This document shows, one piece after another, positions 47,501 through 53,995 of a stretch of 64,000 nucleotides of DNA. The first letter of the stretch is position 1; each line of letters starts with the position of its first letter. The stretch is from positions 20,009,757 to 20,073,756 of the forward strand of contig JACMZG010000008.1 of assembly GCA_018340805.1 (NCBI GenBank), in the 5' to 3' direction. The position numbers were made by a program, and so were the translations under genes. The notes beneath the pieces were generated by a model that was not told the origin of the DNA, searched no databases, and saw nothing but the letters and a program-made list of their open reading frames with translations. The stretch comes from Microvelia longipes. Taxonomy: Eukaryota > Arthropoda > Insecta > Hemiptera > Veliidae.

Positions 47501-47714
47501 CTAGCAGGTGCAACCTGCTAGTCTCAGATAGATAGTAGAAGCTAACCAACCAGTTACCGCAGGAATTCACTTTAGGGGCAGCGTAACTGACAAACACGTG
47601 TTTGTCAGTCTCCAAAATGTGTGGAGAGTTAGATTGGGAAGAGCGGATTAAAACATCAGATTCAACTTCGGATGCCACCGGTAAGCCTTTTTCAAAGTAG
47701 TCAGCAGATGTGAA
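18164..47714 (-). CDS. Large lipid transfer protein, vitellogenin-like (N-terminal exon missing), 23 exons
   Basis: Probably a secreted lipoprotein that carries lipid to oocytes or through haemolymph (family knowledge). Exons, 5' to 3' on the minus strand: 47714-47547, 46979-46773, 45813-45655, 45100-44955, 43157-43007, 42464-42283, 36661-36493, 35712-35562, 35043-34868, 34632-34415, 33776-33566, 33395-33173, 32295-32088, 30696-30530, 29333-29233, 28033-27900, 26432-26315, 25693-25548, 24072-23799, 23572-23452, 21414-21266, 19636-19494, 18353-18164. Every junction is AG/GT and phases agree; total 3912 nt. Residues 1-226 form the LPD_N beta-barrel (NIKRALVSLLQL, GDCKSEYSV), about 227-575 the helical superhelix, 576-880 a DUF1943-like sheet region, and 1143-1303 a VWD domain (DCSKNSLFAILV, CGVCGDFNG). 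No polyserine or RXXR furin site seen. At 1303 aa it is shorter than most vitellogenins; clotting-protein or apolipophorin relatives are alternatives. No signal-peptide exon found. Confidence 0.92.
18501..18895. mobile_element. Element with 40-bp inverted ends (MITE-like)
   Basis: 18501-18542 and 18855-18895 are near-exact reverse complements (gtttta cattttgtggagagactg side). The interior holds a T-rich stretch and gcactgatgatggctgttaa, a motif often seen near 3' ends of retroelements. In the intron before the last exon. Confidence 0.7.
19494..19636 (-). CDS. Lipid transfer protein exon: VWD middle
   Basis: GAKVYCGQDLVWLEPSQEGI then NVYLNNIKLTNLTESYQLQD, phase 0 in, phase 2 out (ag|gtacag). 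Fits the V.VN....l beta-strands of VWD. Confidence 0.9.
20192..20356. mobile_element. Fold-back element, about 78-bp arms
   Basis: The left arm reads aaaaaatgagcttatgagat and on into gggcctctctgatcaagaat; the right arm is its reverse complement with a few differences, around a short A/T loop at 20271-20278. Partial copies at 18031-18075 and 51480-51576 show it is a family. Followed by a (TA)n-rich tract. Confidence 0.85.
20357..20530. repeat. (TA)n-rich tract with TATG repeats
   Basis: Low-complexity AT dinucleotides ending in tatgtatgtatg. Confidence 0.95.
21266..21414 (-). CDS. Lipid transfer protein exon: start of VWD domain
   Basis: GLCAINGGSVLTLDNATVTT then NNCYSVAVADCSKNSLFAIL. Matches the VWD opening C...dg....tfDn.ty......C.....DCs....Favl. 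Phase 1 in, 0 out. Confidence 0.94.
21494..22115. mobile_element. Non-autonomous DNA transposon (MITE) with GC-rich inverted ends
   Basis: About 42-bp ends beginning CAGTAGGG(G)TGGGGGCGCG and running through acacagtggtccaactccct at both sides, in inverted orientation. TA flanks both ends, consistent with a TA target site. The interior is AT-rich and non-coding; just inside the left end ggtccaactccctggtttga is repeated in tandem. Weaker inverted similarity extends about 25 bp outside, so exact borders are uncertain. Confidence 0.8.
22440..22545 (+). mobile_element. Possible retroelement 3' tail
   Basis: Ends caataaaaggattttttgat followed by repeated ttgat units, a common form of non-LTR retroelement tail. 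No coding part is attached. Confidence 0.3.
22620..23345. mobile_element. Possible element with inverted GC-rich ends
   Basis: ggaaaaatttggattcgggt at 22624-22643 and the reverse complement of 23312-23331 (gaaaagtttggattcga) match, followed on both sides by GC-rich text containing gcgcggcg / gcgctgcggcg. Interior AT-rich. Weak evidence. Confidence 0.35.
23452..23572 (-). CDS. Lipid transfer protein exon
   Basis: LPTWLKMAAHALFPEHIQTE then STETKLTFAYPVALLPWNTN, phase 0 in, phase 1 out at g|gtaata. Joins the 'lP.w' segment that precedes VWD in vitellogenins. Confidence 0.85.
23799..24072 (-). CDS. Lipid transfer protein exon (longest)
   Basis: VSSEGHWRVLQLEGAFEAPS, then LSWGEGLRGNTDNQAVIDMK and HACTDHVPSCLQAASDLAAI. 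Phase 2 in, phase 0 out at gtaagt. The NQA.i.mkv pattern fits the pre-VWD region of vitellogenins. Confidence 0.93.
24440..25145. repeat. 20-bp minisatellite, about 35 copies
   Basis: Unit atgggatctgtgggtgctat with variants (atttttgggtgct, aatcatggatgctgt). It lies in the intron between the exons at 23799 and 25548. Because 20 is not a multiple of 3 it gives long chance frames rich in CGCYIG and GSVGAIWD; these are not a gene. Confidence 0.95.
25548..25693 (-). CDS. Lipid transfer protein exon
   Basis: VEPVLEVGERGFKVSMFRED then SLVWEIVAGNRRLTNGNQEF, TVKLNRAP; phase 0 in, phase 2 out at ag|gttagt. Confidence 0.9.
25747..25962 (-). mobile_element. tRNA-derived SINE, copy 2
   Basis: Same layout as the copy at 4.5 kb: agggccttttgaccc..., catgcgggttacatccacta, then a tRNA-like end with gtgtttgcaaccc on the minus strand (B-box-like) and gcctccatgactttgat at the border. 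More diverged than copy 1. Confidence 0.6.
26047..26082 (-). pseudogene. Exon-like echo of the 44955-45100 exon
   Basis: On the minus strand a stretch reads SLYSVTLLNNF, against ERLYSVTLLNNH in the exon at 44955-45100. About 27 of 31 bases agree before a short gap, and the next bases (cagaatat) match again after a 13-base deletion. Sits within the intron upstream-adjacent to the 25693 exon, same orientation, no splice sites kept. Confidence 0.5.
26315..26432 (-). CDS. Lipid transfer protein exon
   Basis: MVPGGVILLALLSLKDQLHF then QPQGKSCGVILYFSPLISK; phase 2 in, phase 0 out at gtatgt. Confidence 0.88.
27900..28033 (-). CDS. Lipid transfer protein exon
   Basis: EWFMDSEDLGAKLGASVFDC then KDPDTLPNALNLLKNAFMIN; phase 0 in, phase 2 out at ca|gtaagt. 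Confidence 0.9.
29032..29054. repeat. Perfect palindrome, 11-bp arms, 1-nt loop
   Basis: ataaaccacaa / ttgtggtttat around a single t. Confidence 0.9.
29233..29333 (-). CDS. Lipid transfer protein exon
   Basis: FVAGSRLGLVWHSSTRKVST then SPPLHKVYPNISD; phase 1 in, phase 0 out at gtaagt. Confidence 0.9.
29728..30200. repeat. Dispersed 'ctccagacgg / actcccaaggg' family, copy
   Basis: Starts atctccagacggtgtataat, continues tgactag...gagtaaagaa and cacttttcactcccaaggg (partly inverted-duplicated at 29790-29860), and ends with cctcggcttttcctcggga-like blocks. The same pieces occur at 53996-54085, 54997-55215 and, inverted, 57430-57715. Confidence 0.75.
30530..30696 (-). CDS. Lipid transfer protein exon
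   Basis: YSWNGVTSLRVYDPLLNSWH, then RNLHVRVPFATRLNLHFENS and FFNVTAVRHE. Phase 2 in; the donor g|gtgcta was chosen because it gives the phase 1 needed by the next exon. Donor is weak. Confidence 0.85.
31215..31740. repeat. Dispersed 'gttgaaactt' family, copy
   Basis: Begins taggaaaagtattgtgttag, with aggatgtcaccggaattgaa, tcctgagtgcttttcacaaa, (tg)n, tatcgtagttcccagtgta and gagttgaaactttgtacaaa. Opposite orientation to the 53.2 and 61.4 kb copies. Confidence 0.8.
31790..31975. repeat. 63-bp tandem triplicate
   Basis: Three near-identical units containing gaggacgagcaaagcgagtc, taaagacatgttgtagtata and aatttaatgacttgtgtatt. Confidence 0.95.
32088..32295 (-). CDS. Lipid transfer protein exon
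   Basis: VYRVSKLYLEFSVNHQSLSI then GDPGITWSRPSDVGTPICFL and ARGSISQDQQGRARNAQLDV. A stronger-looking donor (gat|gtaagg) lies 5 bases earlier, but only ag|gtgtgt gives the phase 2 required by the next exon. The two could be alternative sites. Confidence 0.88.
33173..33395 (-). CDS. Lipid transfer protein exon, DUF1943-like region
   Basis: LYLKVAGLDAALYNELYKMS then FKLLEKLQVPQVTPEEIHLE and TVYTKYMNRTTFNEWTQ; phase 0 in, phase 1 out. Confidence 0.92.
33566..33776 (-). CDS. Lipid transfer protein exon
   Basis: ADGANKLARYIPAKSRHWST, then NYILDFEDSDRAFGGLLQTL and PNVFMFISEQHALGYSRSYH; phase 2 in, phase 0 out at gtaagt. Confidence 0.93.
34415..34632 (-). CDS. Lipid transfer protein exon, end of helical superhelix
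   Basis: IYEVFWPIFINREETLEMRV then VALTLLIMSKPTTSRFLSIY and SQQLYNFYYTTIHSLSTSNY. Matches the 'P.f.n..e..evR..A...l' helix repeat of vitellogenin_N. Phase 0 in, 2 out. Confidence 0.94.
34868..35043 (-). CDS. Lipid transfer protein exon, helical superhelix
   Basis: ESSDYTTQMIYLQGLSNMEL then NQVLEFLIPVINGQETVNRH and LRFLASWATLHTVNTDSTK. The acceptor ttag|agagc is the only nearby one that avoids a stop. Phase 1 in, 0 out. Confidence 0.93.
35562..35712 (-). CDS. Lipid transfer protein exon, helical superhelix
   Basis: EFLRLDNKFDEDVRQAAILS then FASLLRRTCSENCKTETIDR, YAKLYLDKFT. Matches the R.aAiLsf.sL...tC block of the family. Phase 0 in, 1 out. Confidence 0.94.
36493..36661 (-). CDS. Lipid transfer protein exon, helical superhelix
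   Basis: HLFWELVPQVGSEDSTLFIK then SLVMTERIRHTLAVKILGLF and PFYVRNANEQLLNQFE. Fits the lD.lp..Gt...i.fi superhelix block. Phase 2 in, 0 out. Preceded by the longest intron (5.6 kb). Confidence 0.94.
38795..39400. repeat. About 150-bp tandem repeat, 4 degenerate units
   Basis: Each unit has a cagcctaaactactgaacgg-type block, attttga..t, a gatttctcttatgc-type block and tacgcggagcgaaaaactag. This resembles text of widespread arthropod repeats with 'actgaacggattttgat'. Confidence 0.8.
39497..40222. mobile_element. Nested fold-back element with an inserted direct repeat
   Basis: 39497-39590 is inverted relative to about 40125-40222 (taccaaaaaaccgcttatg against cataaatggtttttggtaag-type text), and 39591-39690 is inverted relative to 39900-40000 (ggcgtttcaaagt, agttaagggccc, gaggcaatca). 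On the right a block at about 40017-40109 is a near-exact direct copy of 39305-39399, so it separates the two right arms asymmetrically. Confidence 0.75.
40240..40575. repeat. Irregular tandem repeat with 'tcgctcg' blocks
   Basis: Several approximate 60-70-bp units with ggctcatttcgctcgctagt and tttgctataaatatata. Confidence 0.65.
42283..42464 (-). CDS. Lipid transfer protein exon, start of superhelix
   Basis: VLDLMGEISDSLSTWELGVK, then TSFHLVDLMWWLDEQGWEQL and YRNVSLGTSYRQETI. Phase 0 in, 2 out at ca|gtaagt. Confidence 0.93.
43007..43157 (-). CDS. Lipid transfer protein exon
   Basis: QKLLLISTGPVSTPITFSEE then PEEVELAYEHVDLDPTFGKE and PISKEVLHNK. An acidic linker between beta-barrel and superhelix. 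Phase 2 in, 0 out. Confidence 0.92.
43507..43528. repeat. Perfect palindrome, 9-bp arms, 4-nt loop
   Basis: attggtagg / cctaccaat around acac; a third related ccttggtaggg occurs 20 bp downstream. Confidence 0.85.
44317..44562 (-). mobile_element. LINE ORF1 (gag-like) zinc-knuckle fragment
   Basis: An 81-codon open frame has CFTCLRTGHTKNQCDKEKVC then CSWCEPLHLRANCPIIKK. The first CX2CX4HX4C knuckle is complete, followed by a second Cys/His cluster, as in nucleocapsid-like ORF1 proteins of jockey-type LINEs. It lies in an intron of the lipid transfer protein gene and lacks flanking ORF1 sequence. Confidence 0.7.
44624..44801. repeat. Perfect inverted repeat, 74-bp arms, 30-nt spacer
   Basis: Arms 44624-44697 and 44728-44801 are exact reverse complements by direct reading. 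The spacer can extend the stem with ctactg/cagtag after a gap. Located in the intron between the exons at 44955 and 43157, so it would be transcribed as a long hairpin. Confidence 0.97.
44955..45100 (-). CDS. Lipid transfer protein exon, beta-barrel
   Basis: NFESLDSERLYSVTLLNNHE then VIVQNISAVGVILEQPYQAK, AEAHYSKL. Phase 0 in, phase 2 out at ag|gtaact. Confidence 0.92.
45655..45813 (-). CDS. Lipid transfer protein exon, beta-barrel
   Basis: 53 codons: SGLQGDCKSEYSVFHTPPDM, then KKMIDVDSCSKRPVERISSS and PQFMCNNAHY. GDC....y.v and the later paired cysteines are the conserved N-terminal module pattern of vitellogenin and apoB relatives. Phase 0 at both ends. Confidence 0.95.
45845..46195. repeat. 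Direct repeats flanking a degenerate 55-bp array
   Basis: agtgttcaactaaaatatag occurs at about 45861 and 46173. Between them, three diverged units contain cagtaaaagtactggaacta and tatgtac/tttacaatcagc. Confidence 0.7.
46773..46979 (-). CDS. Lipid transfer protein exon, LPD_N signature
   Basis: LHYEGTTEELSALELPFQVS then FTQGELTQIMTHPNDKPWSR and NIKRALVSLLQLKLDFINS. PFqv.f..G.i..i......W..NiKRgi.s.lQ is the most recognisable block of the superfamily. 69 codons, phase 0 both ends. Confidence 0.97.
47290..47480 (-). mobile_element. LINE RT-tail fragment
   Basis: Broken frames read VIQNDLKVPFVKELNKSRYK and KKFHESLVDYPN, paralogous to the RDLSKPCYQKFHESLIDH fragment at about 8.0 kb. In the first visible intron, same strand as the host gene. 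Confidence 0.55.
47493..47529. repeat. Perfect palindrome, 17-bp arms, 3-nt loop
   Basis: Arms 47493-47509 and 47513-47529 (atctgagactagcaggt and its complement) around gca, just inside the intron next to the exon ending at 47547. Confidence 0.96.
47547..47714 (-). CDS. Lipid transfer protein, first exon found
   Basis: FTSADYFEKGLPVASEVESD then VLIRSSQSNSPHILETDKHV and FVSYAAPKVNSCGNWL. The GLPVAS.v...vlIr segment matches the first beta-strands of the family. The end was set at ttg|gttagc because it gives phase 0 as the next exon needs; a sharper-looking donor at 47557 (g|gtaact) would need an extra exon. The preceding exon with start codon and signal peptide must end in phase 0 and was not found. 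Confidence 0.85.
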
Positions 47715-49320
47715 CTGAAAACATTACTCAGGCAGGTAACTCAGGAACAAGTTGTAATCGGGCTTGAGATATGTTGCTTTGAGCTACTTATATCCAAATG
47801 GGAAAAAATAAAAGCTTCTGATTGGCCCACTGGAGAGAGTTGGATTGAAAATGTCTACACTAATTAAGAGACAGAAAGAGTTATATACCTTACTGATAAG
47901 CTACTCTGCATCAAGCATAATTAATAAATATAAAGAAATTCGGGGTTTCTAGCAATAGCAAAGCTGCCGGAACATTAGACAGTTAATTCCTGAGGATTTA
48001 ATACAGTGTTGAAGACGTTGGGAGTTAGAAGGCTTAGCAGCTACCCCACACATCAAGAAGGTTTTTACTGCGTTTAAAATTTAAACTTGGATAATATATT
48101 AATGTTTTATATACACTTCAGTTTATCCATCGGCACTTGAAAGAAGCTTCAATTTTTACTTTAAATTAAATTGCTAGTATAATATTTTATAGGCACGAGA
48201 TACTACATTAAATAAAGTGAATTATTCTCAAGAGTAAACCAGTGGATACAAAACAACAATAATGTGAACACAAAGCGGTCCAAGGTAGTGGAGCTTCAGT
48301 TGAATTGGAAACTCCAGAGTTTGGAGATGTCTGTTATTAAGTTTTTTAATGTTAAAAATATGTTCGGATTTTGAAAATAGGAAACATTGCATACCTAGCA
48401 TTAGAGTGATATTGACAGACTGGAGAGTTATATACACAAAAACTCCCAGCGTCATGTTCCATATCCGAACCCTAGCTCTGAGGGCAGGATGTTCCTGTGT
48501 GTTTTCCATTTATATAAGCATTTGTGAATTGAACAAACTTATATCTTTCTCCAAAATTCTATGAAACTTTCTGCAATACCCCAAGACAGCAATGCTATAT
48601 CCCAGTGTACCTGTATAGACAGTTACAAAAAGTTGTTCAGAGGATCGTTTGGTAGAGATGGATTAGGTCATACCACACTTCAAGCAAGTTTGATAAACTT
48701 CGTTGATAAACTCGCAACTTATAATATATTCCTGTTTTATAAAACTTCATTTATATTTGACTTCTAAAAGAATCAACATAGTACAAAGTCAAAACTTTAT
48801 CAACCGTGTCGCTTACCACAGAATTAATATACTTAATATTAGTTATAATTAATTAAAATGGATAACACTTTTAAATTATGAAATCATTTTTTCAAGAATA
48901 AATTGGTCATAAAAAAATTTGCAATAATCTATGTTTCTTATGAAATTTCCTAGTTAACGATTTTCCTAAGTGTTGCAACAAAACATATAAATCTTCACCA
49001 ATTAGACTTAATAAGGAATTTTCCACTAATAATTCACATGTGTTTCCCGCTATTCTGACGAAATATCCAAACATACGCCAAAAGCATAAAAGCAATACCT
49101 CGTCAAAAGTATATTAAAATCCGGATAGGTGATGAAAAATAAACCCCCAGCTCCCAAATCGTCATTTAATTTAATAAAAAAAAAGTGACCAATGGAAATT
49201 ATTGTACCCATCCACAAATTTTTTCATTCAAATTTTGGGGATACCGTCCCCGTAAACAAACAATGTAACACAATTTGTAATTAATAAGAAAAACTCTAAT
49301 AAATTCGCTTCCTAATTAAG
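47715..49320. other. Upstream flank or first intron of the lipid transfer protein gene
   Basis: No convincing exon on either strand. Expected to contain, or to lie downstream of, the promoter and signal-peptide exon. Confidence 0.5.
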
Positions 49321-49324
49321 TAGA

Positions 49325-50125
49325 AAGAAAAAAAAATGTGGGTCCCAACTTCGAAACTTTTCCTAATCATATCAAATTCGCTATGTTCATCACCCCTACA
49401 TTGGACTCGTTCCGAATATACGTCGTTAAACTTATACTGCAACACGACTTCGGACTCGCTTCACTCGTCCTCAGATTGGCAGGCAAGTCACGAGAGATTG
49501 ACATGCAATTAGTTTCACTTAAATCCAGTGTCTCAACATAGGTCTTACATTTTTCTACAATAGTTGATCTTGTCTTCTAGGATCCTCAAGAGTTAACCGT
49601 TACATACTTCAATCTTTGAAGCTGTGAGTCTCTGGCCAGGTGAGAGTTTTGGCGCCACTTAACAGCAAGGATCTGTTTCAACCTTGCTGAAAGGATCCTT
49701 GAAGCCTCCAACCACAAGTCCATTGATCAGAGCCAAGCATTTATCATAGTGTGCAGCTTCGAATTATATAATTAATTAAAATATAATATAATTGTATTTT
49801 TCAGCTTTTTTAGACCTTAACTTCTTTGTTTTCAAGAGCTTATTTGTTGCCGATCATCGTGTTTTGTCCAAATCTCCATTTTCTACGTGTTAATAGTTTT
49901 ACTTTTCCACATTTATACCGATGGTATATAGGAAAAGTACAGCATTTGCAAACAAACCAAAACCGGGATGTCACCGGAATTATCCCTCTCAGGTGTTTTT
50001 AAGACCTCCTGAGTGGTATTCACAAATTGTCTGTCTGTACTATGTGGAAAATAATTTTTATGACGTTATTAACTTCGTACGCGAGTACGAAGTAGGGAGG
50101 ATGGGCGTGGCGTATCCAATGTTAT
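49325..50125. repeat. Dispersed 'gttgaaactt' family, composite copies
   Basis: Left: cttcgaaacttttcctaatc, catcacccctacattggact, actcgcttcactcgtcctca. Right: atggtatataggaaaagtac, gggatgtcaccggaattat, acctcctgagtggtattcac. Two oppositely oriented pieces. Confidence 0.7.
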
Positions 50126-50173
50126 AAGGAAAAGTTACCCGATTTTTGTATCTTTATACGTATAGAGTTACAC

Positions 50174-50184
50174 TCAAACACACA

Positions 50185-50247
<63 letters not shown>

Positions 50248-50250
50248 ATA
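50174..50250. repeat. (CA)n/(TA)n microsatellite
   Basis: About 28 CA dinucleotides with one phase slip, followed by TA dinucleotides. Confidence 0.97.
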
Positions 50251-50252
50251 TA

Positions 50253-50393
50253 TATGTATTAACAATATTCAAAAAAGCAGACCAATTTTGGAAAAGGCTT
50301 CCATGTATTTAAAGGACTTACCAAAAAAATTTTTGTTAAAAATCTTTCTGATTCCTCGACAGATGAAAGACCACCTGCATATATAAATACACA

Positions 50394-50425
<32 letters not shown>

Positions 50426-51289
50426 ATATATATTATATATATAATATAAAATATATATATATAGTATATATAATATACACAGGAAAGTGTTTCATATAAA
50501 GTGTCCACCAGGGTCCATCCTCCAGAAAAGGAGGTGATTAGTACTTTCAACAGGAACAAAACATGTCCTATAATATAAATCTCGATCTCCAACCGTTTTC
50601 CACAGGTCAAATTTAATATTTTAAAAAAATATTTGATCTCACATCATAAAATTGTTAATAGGGAGCTTGAACAGTTCAAGCTAGAAAACAAAAATGGTCT
50701 CACCTAGAAAGACTGAAGTATTTCCCTAAAGAACAAACTTTCCTTAAAAAAACTTGTCAAAAATATTTAGAACTACTCAGCCCAAAATTTTGCATGAAAC
50801 ATGATTTTTTGAAAAAAAATGAATTTTTTTGGAATTTTATAGTAGGGCATTAGAAAAAGTAAGAGTGAGCAAAAGTTCAGCCAAGAACGGAAAAAAACTT
50901 CTCTTATGATTGCCCTTTAAGAAAATTTAAATATTTTAGGCCATTCTTCGTAGAAGTTGGAAAAACCTGGTATTTTTTTAGCATTTGTGCACATGTCTAC
51001 AATGTTAATTACATGGTACATAAAATAATTAAAGTCTCTAAAGCAAGAGAAAAGTGGTTTTAGAGAAAAAATTGTAAGAATAAAATAGTTTATTTTGCCT
51101 TCTAGAGTCTAAAAATTGTATTATTAAATTACTTTCGAAAAAAAATATTTTGTTAAAATAACACATTATTTTCACTTTTAAACGACAAAAATGACCAGTT
51201 TTTGAAACTTTAGCAACATAGCTTTACATTTAAGCGAATTTTCATAGATTTCTATGGTGTATGTATATATTTTTTATATCCATATATAC

Positions 51290-51290
<1 letters not shown>
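50253..51290. repeat. 1-kb repeat, copy A
   Basis: Near-identical to copy B at 58356-59385, same orientation: attcaaaaaagcag...aattttgga, then acacagg..gtgtttcatata, tataaatctcgatctccaac, gacaaaaatgaccagttttt. Bounded and interrupted by (TA)n. Differs from copy B by many 1-3 base indels. No long ORF; host gene absent. Confidence 0.95.
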
Positions 51291-51469
<179 letters not shown>

Positions 51470-51472
51470 ACC

Positions 51473-51576
51473 TCAACAATATAGATATATTCTTGATCAT
51501 GGAGCCCCCTCCCTTTCCAAAAATCTGCCTCCCCCTCCATGGCCCCTTTTGACCCTCCATAAGCTCATTTTCAACT
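51473..51576. mobile_element. Partial fold-back element copy
   Basis: tatattcttgatcatggagc, ccctttccaaaaatctgcct, ccataagctcattttcaact match the right arm of the 20192-20356 element. Confidence 0.8.
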
Positions 51577-51639
51577 AGCAACCCCATCATGCGACGGCTT
51601 AGGCCATCTAAACCGTTGCTACTTCCATTAAAACATGAA

Positions 51640-51765
<126 letters not shown>

Positions 51766-52231
51766 AGTCTAATGTGAACACTATATTTATATTATAACCC
51801 TCGTGGGCTTGATAAGTAATTAAATTTGAGAGGAAAGTTACAAAAATATTACCTAAAATAATTTTAATTTGTTAAAGAACACAGGATGAGACTGAAATAA
51901 CAACTTCTTATTTCTTCAAATGACTATATTTCCCTGACCTCTGGCATATAACTTTTAAATTATATTTTAATTATATTTATTATAAAAATAAATTATTAAC
52001 TTATAAAAAATATAATTTTTAAATAAACTAAAGTTTATATACAATGGTGACGAATACTAATAATATTAAAACTAAAATAATATTTATAATAAATTATATT
52101 AATCACTACTAGTATTAACTTTACACTCAAAAGAACTTAATTTACTTATTAAACTTGAGTACTACTCACAGTAATAAGTCATTTAATATAAATATAAATA
52201 ATAAAAAAATTATGTTAGAAAATTGTTTGAA

Positions 52232-52325
52232 GAGGTTACTGTGTAACCTCATTGAAACCTTTCCCTTGAGAAAGGTTTCAAGCCGAACTTGAACCTTACT
52301 ATTCAGTAAGGTTCAAATTCGGCTT
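52232..52325. repeat. Three adjacent hairpins (second locus)
   Basis: H1: arms 52232-52239 / 52243-52250 (8 bp, loop tgt). H2: arms 52252-52263 / 52270-52281 (12 bp, 6-nt loop). H3: arms 52280-52300 / 52305-52325 (20 of 21 paired, loop attc). The three fill 94 bp with no spacer; H2 and H3 share two bases. Confidence 0.96.
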
Positions 52326-52329
52326 CCCG

Positions 52330-52730
52330 CACATTGTTTGTGTTCTGATTTGTATTTTAAACATTCTACTACATAAGTATAAGTAACTGTAATTTTGTTC
52401 TGTTTAATTGATTATATTAATAGTCGAAGGTGGTCAGGTTACAATTTCGATGTTTCAAAACTCAATTAGTAGGACCACTCTAGTAATAATATCTCTATGG
52501 AACATACCCACTTTAGACCATTGGAGGGTTAGAACTCCTCTTTTAACGTTATTGGTAAATTGTTTGTGCTTTGATTTGTATTTTTACCATTCTCCTATAT
52601 AAGATATTGTAATTTTGTACTGATTATTTGATTGTATTTATAATCGAAGGTGGTCAGGTTCCTATTACGATGTCCCATAATTTAATCTATAGGGCCCCTC
52701 TAGTAATAATATCTTTATGTTGTTGACCAA
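52330..52730. repeat. About 215-bp direct duplication (two diverged units)
   Basis: Both units contain attgtttgtg..tctgatttgtattt, tcgaaggtggtcaggtt and ctctagtaataatatct. Confidence 0.85.
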
Positions 52731-53199
52731 CTAAATGACTATTGATATTTATAATTAATATACAACATAAAATTAACCTTCTTTTTATGATAGATATGAA
52801 TAAATCACAGATCAAAGCGGTCTCTTCAAACCTTACACTTTGCGTTAAAATTATAAATTGATTGATTGTTCTTAATATTAAAAATATAATTACCAATATT
52901 TACGAACAATTTAGTATAATAAAGATGATTAAAATAAAGTTTAGTAGTTTTGAAACTGCAAGGAACAAAAATGGAGGATAAACATAATAGAGGGGATGAA
53001 TTTGCAAAACAAAATCAATACTGCCAGTCATTCTATTTATACTATCAAAAATCTAAATTAAGATCATTTCTTTTTGGAAATAAATGTTTAAGGTAAAGTA
53101 ATAAACCAAGTAGGAAAACTGCTATACTAACGTATGTAAAAAAATCAGACATGCATGATCAGCAGAAAGCTAGCTTAAAAATAAAAAATCGGATACAGA

Positions 53200-53945
53200 A
53201 CACTCGGAACTCGGAACTTTTCCTCATCGCATCAGATTCGCTACGCCAATCCTCCCTACTTCGGATTCGCTTCGCTCGTCCTCATCAAAATATACAATTC
53301 ACCAAATTTATCAGCAACATGTTTTCGGACTCGCTTCGCTCGTCCTCAGATAGTAAATGCATCCGTATCATTCTCAGCGGTCACCTATACAGCACTGACC
53401 ACACTCGATGCTGCTAATTTTTATGACCCAACAAAAATCATGTCGTATTGAAACGAAACTTAGTGTACTTATTTAATAAGTAAAGATATACACTTGTACC
53501 AAATTTAAACTCAACTAAATCATTTTTTGATTTTTGTACAATTTTTTAAAAAAAGTACCCATTCATTAATAAAAATTTAACTAATGCTGATAATGAGATG
53601 AAACTTGGCACATATATTAATTTTTATACATAGCCACTCCAATCGCATCATTCATCCGATCGCATCATTTGTCCGCGTTTTATGATTTTTTAAAAATTTT
53701 GCTGTCATTAATGACGTCATAAATACATTAATTTCTGCATAGATTGATAGATAGATAGATTGATTTTTGTACAAAGTTTCGAGTCTCTAGCAAAAATACA
53801 CTGGGAACTACGATGATAACAGACACACACTTTCACAGACAGATAACTTTGTGAAACCCACTCAGGAGGAAACTGATAATTCCGGTTTCGGATTTTTCTC
53901 TTACAATACTTTTCCTATATACCTTTTCTTATAAAAATGAGGAAA
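53200..53945. repeat. Dispersed 'gttgaaactt' family, long copy
   Basis: Contains actcggaacttttcctcatc, cttcggattcgcttcgctcg, ctgataatgagatgaaactt, aatgacgtcataaatacatt, acactgggaactacgatgat, gaaacccactcaggaggaaa and atacttttcctatatacc. The most complete copy here. Confidence 0.8.
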
Positions 53946-53995
53946 AGTAAAAATTGAAATAACTACGCATGATTTTAAGATTTACGTTTTTTTTG

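Noticed and set aside
48228..48509. Candidate signal-peptide exon MTLGVFVYITLQSVNITLML with a gtatgc donor
   Set aside because: It would end in phase 1, while the exon at 47714 needs phase 0; the hydrophobic stretch is also weak.
48349..48767. Plus-strand frames at 48349 and 48561
   Set aside because: Overlap on opposite strands, ordinary length for chance, no recognisable motif.
48907..49095. Second candidate start exon (MLLCFWRMFGYF or MLLAYVWIF)
   Set aside because: The only good donor gives phase 2; no further support.
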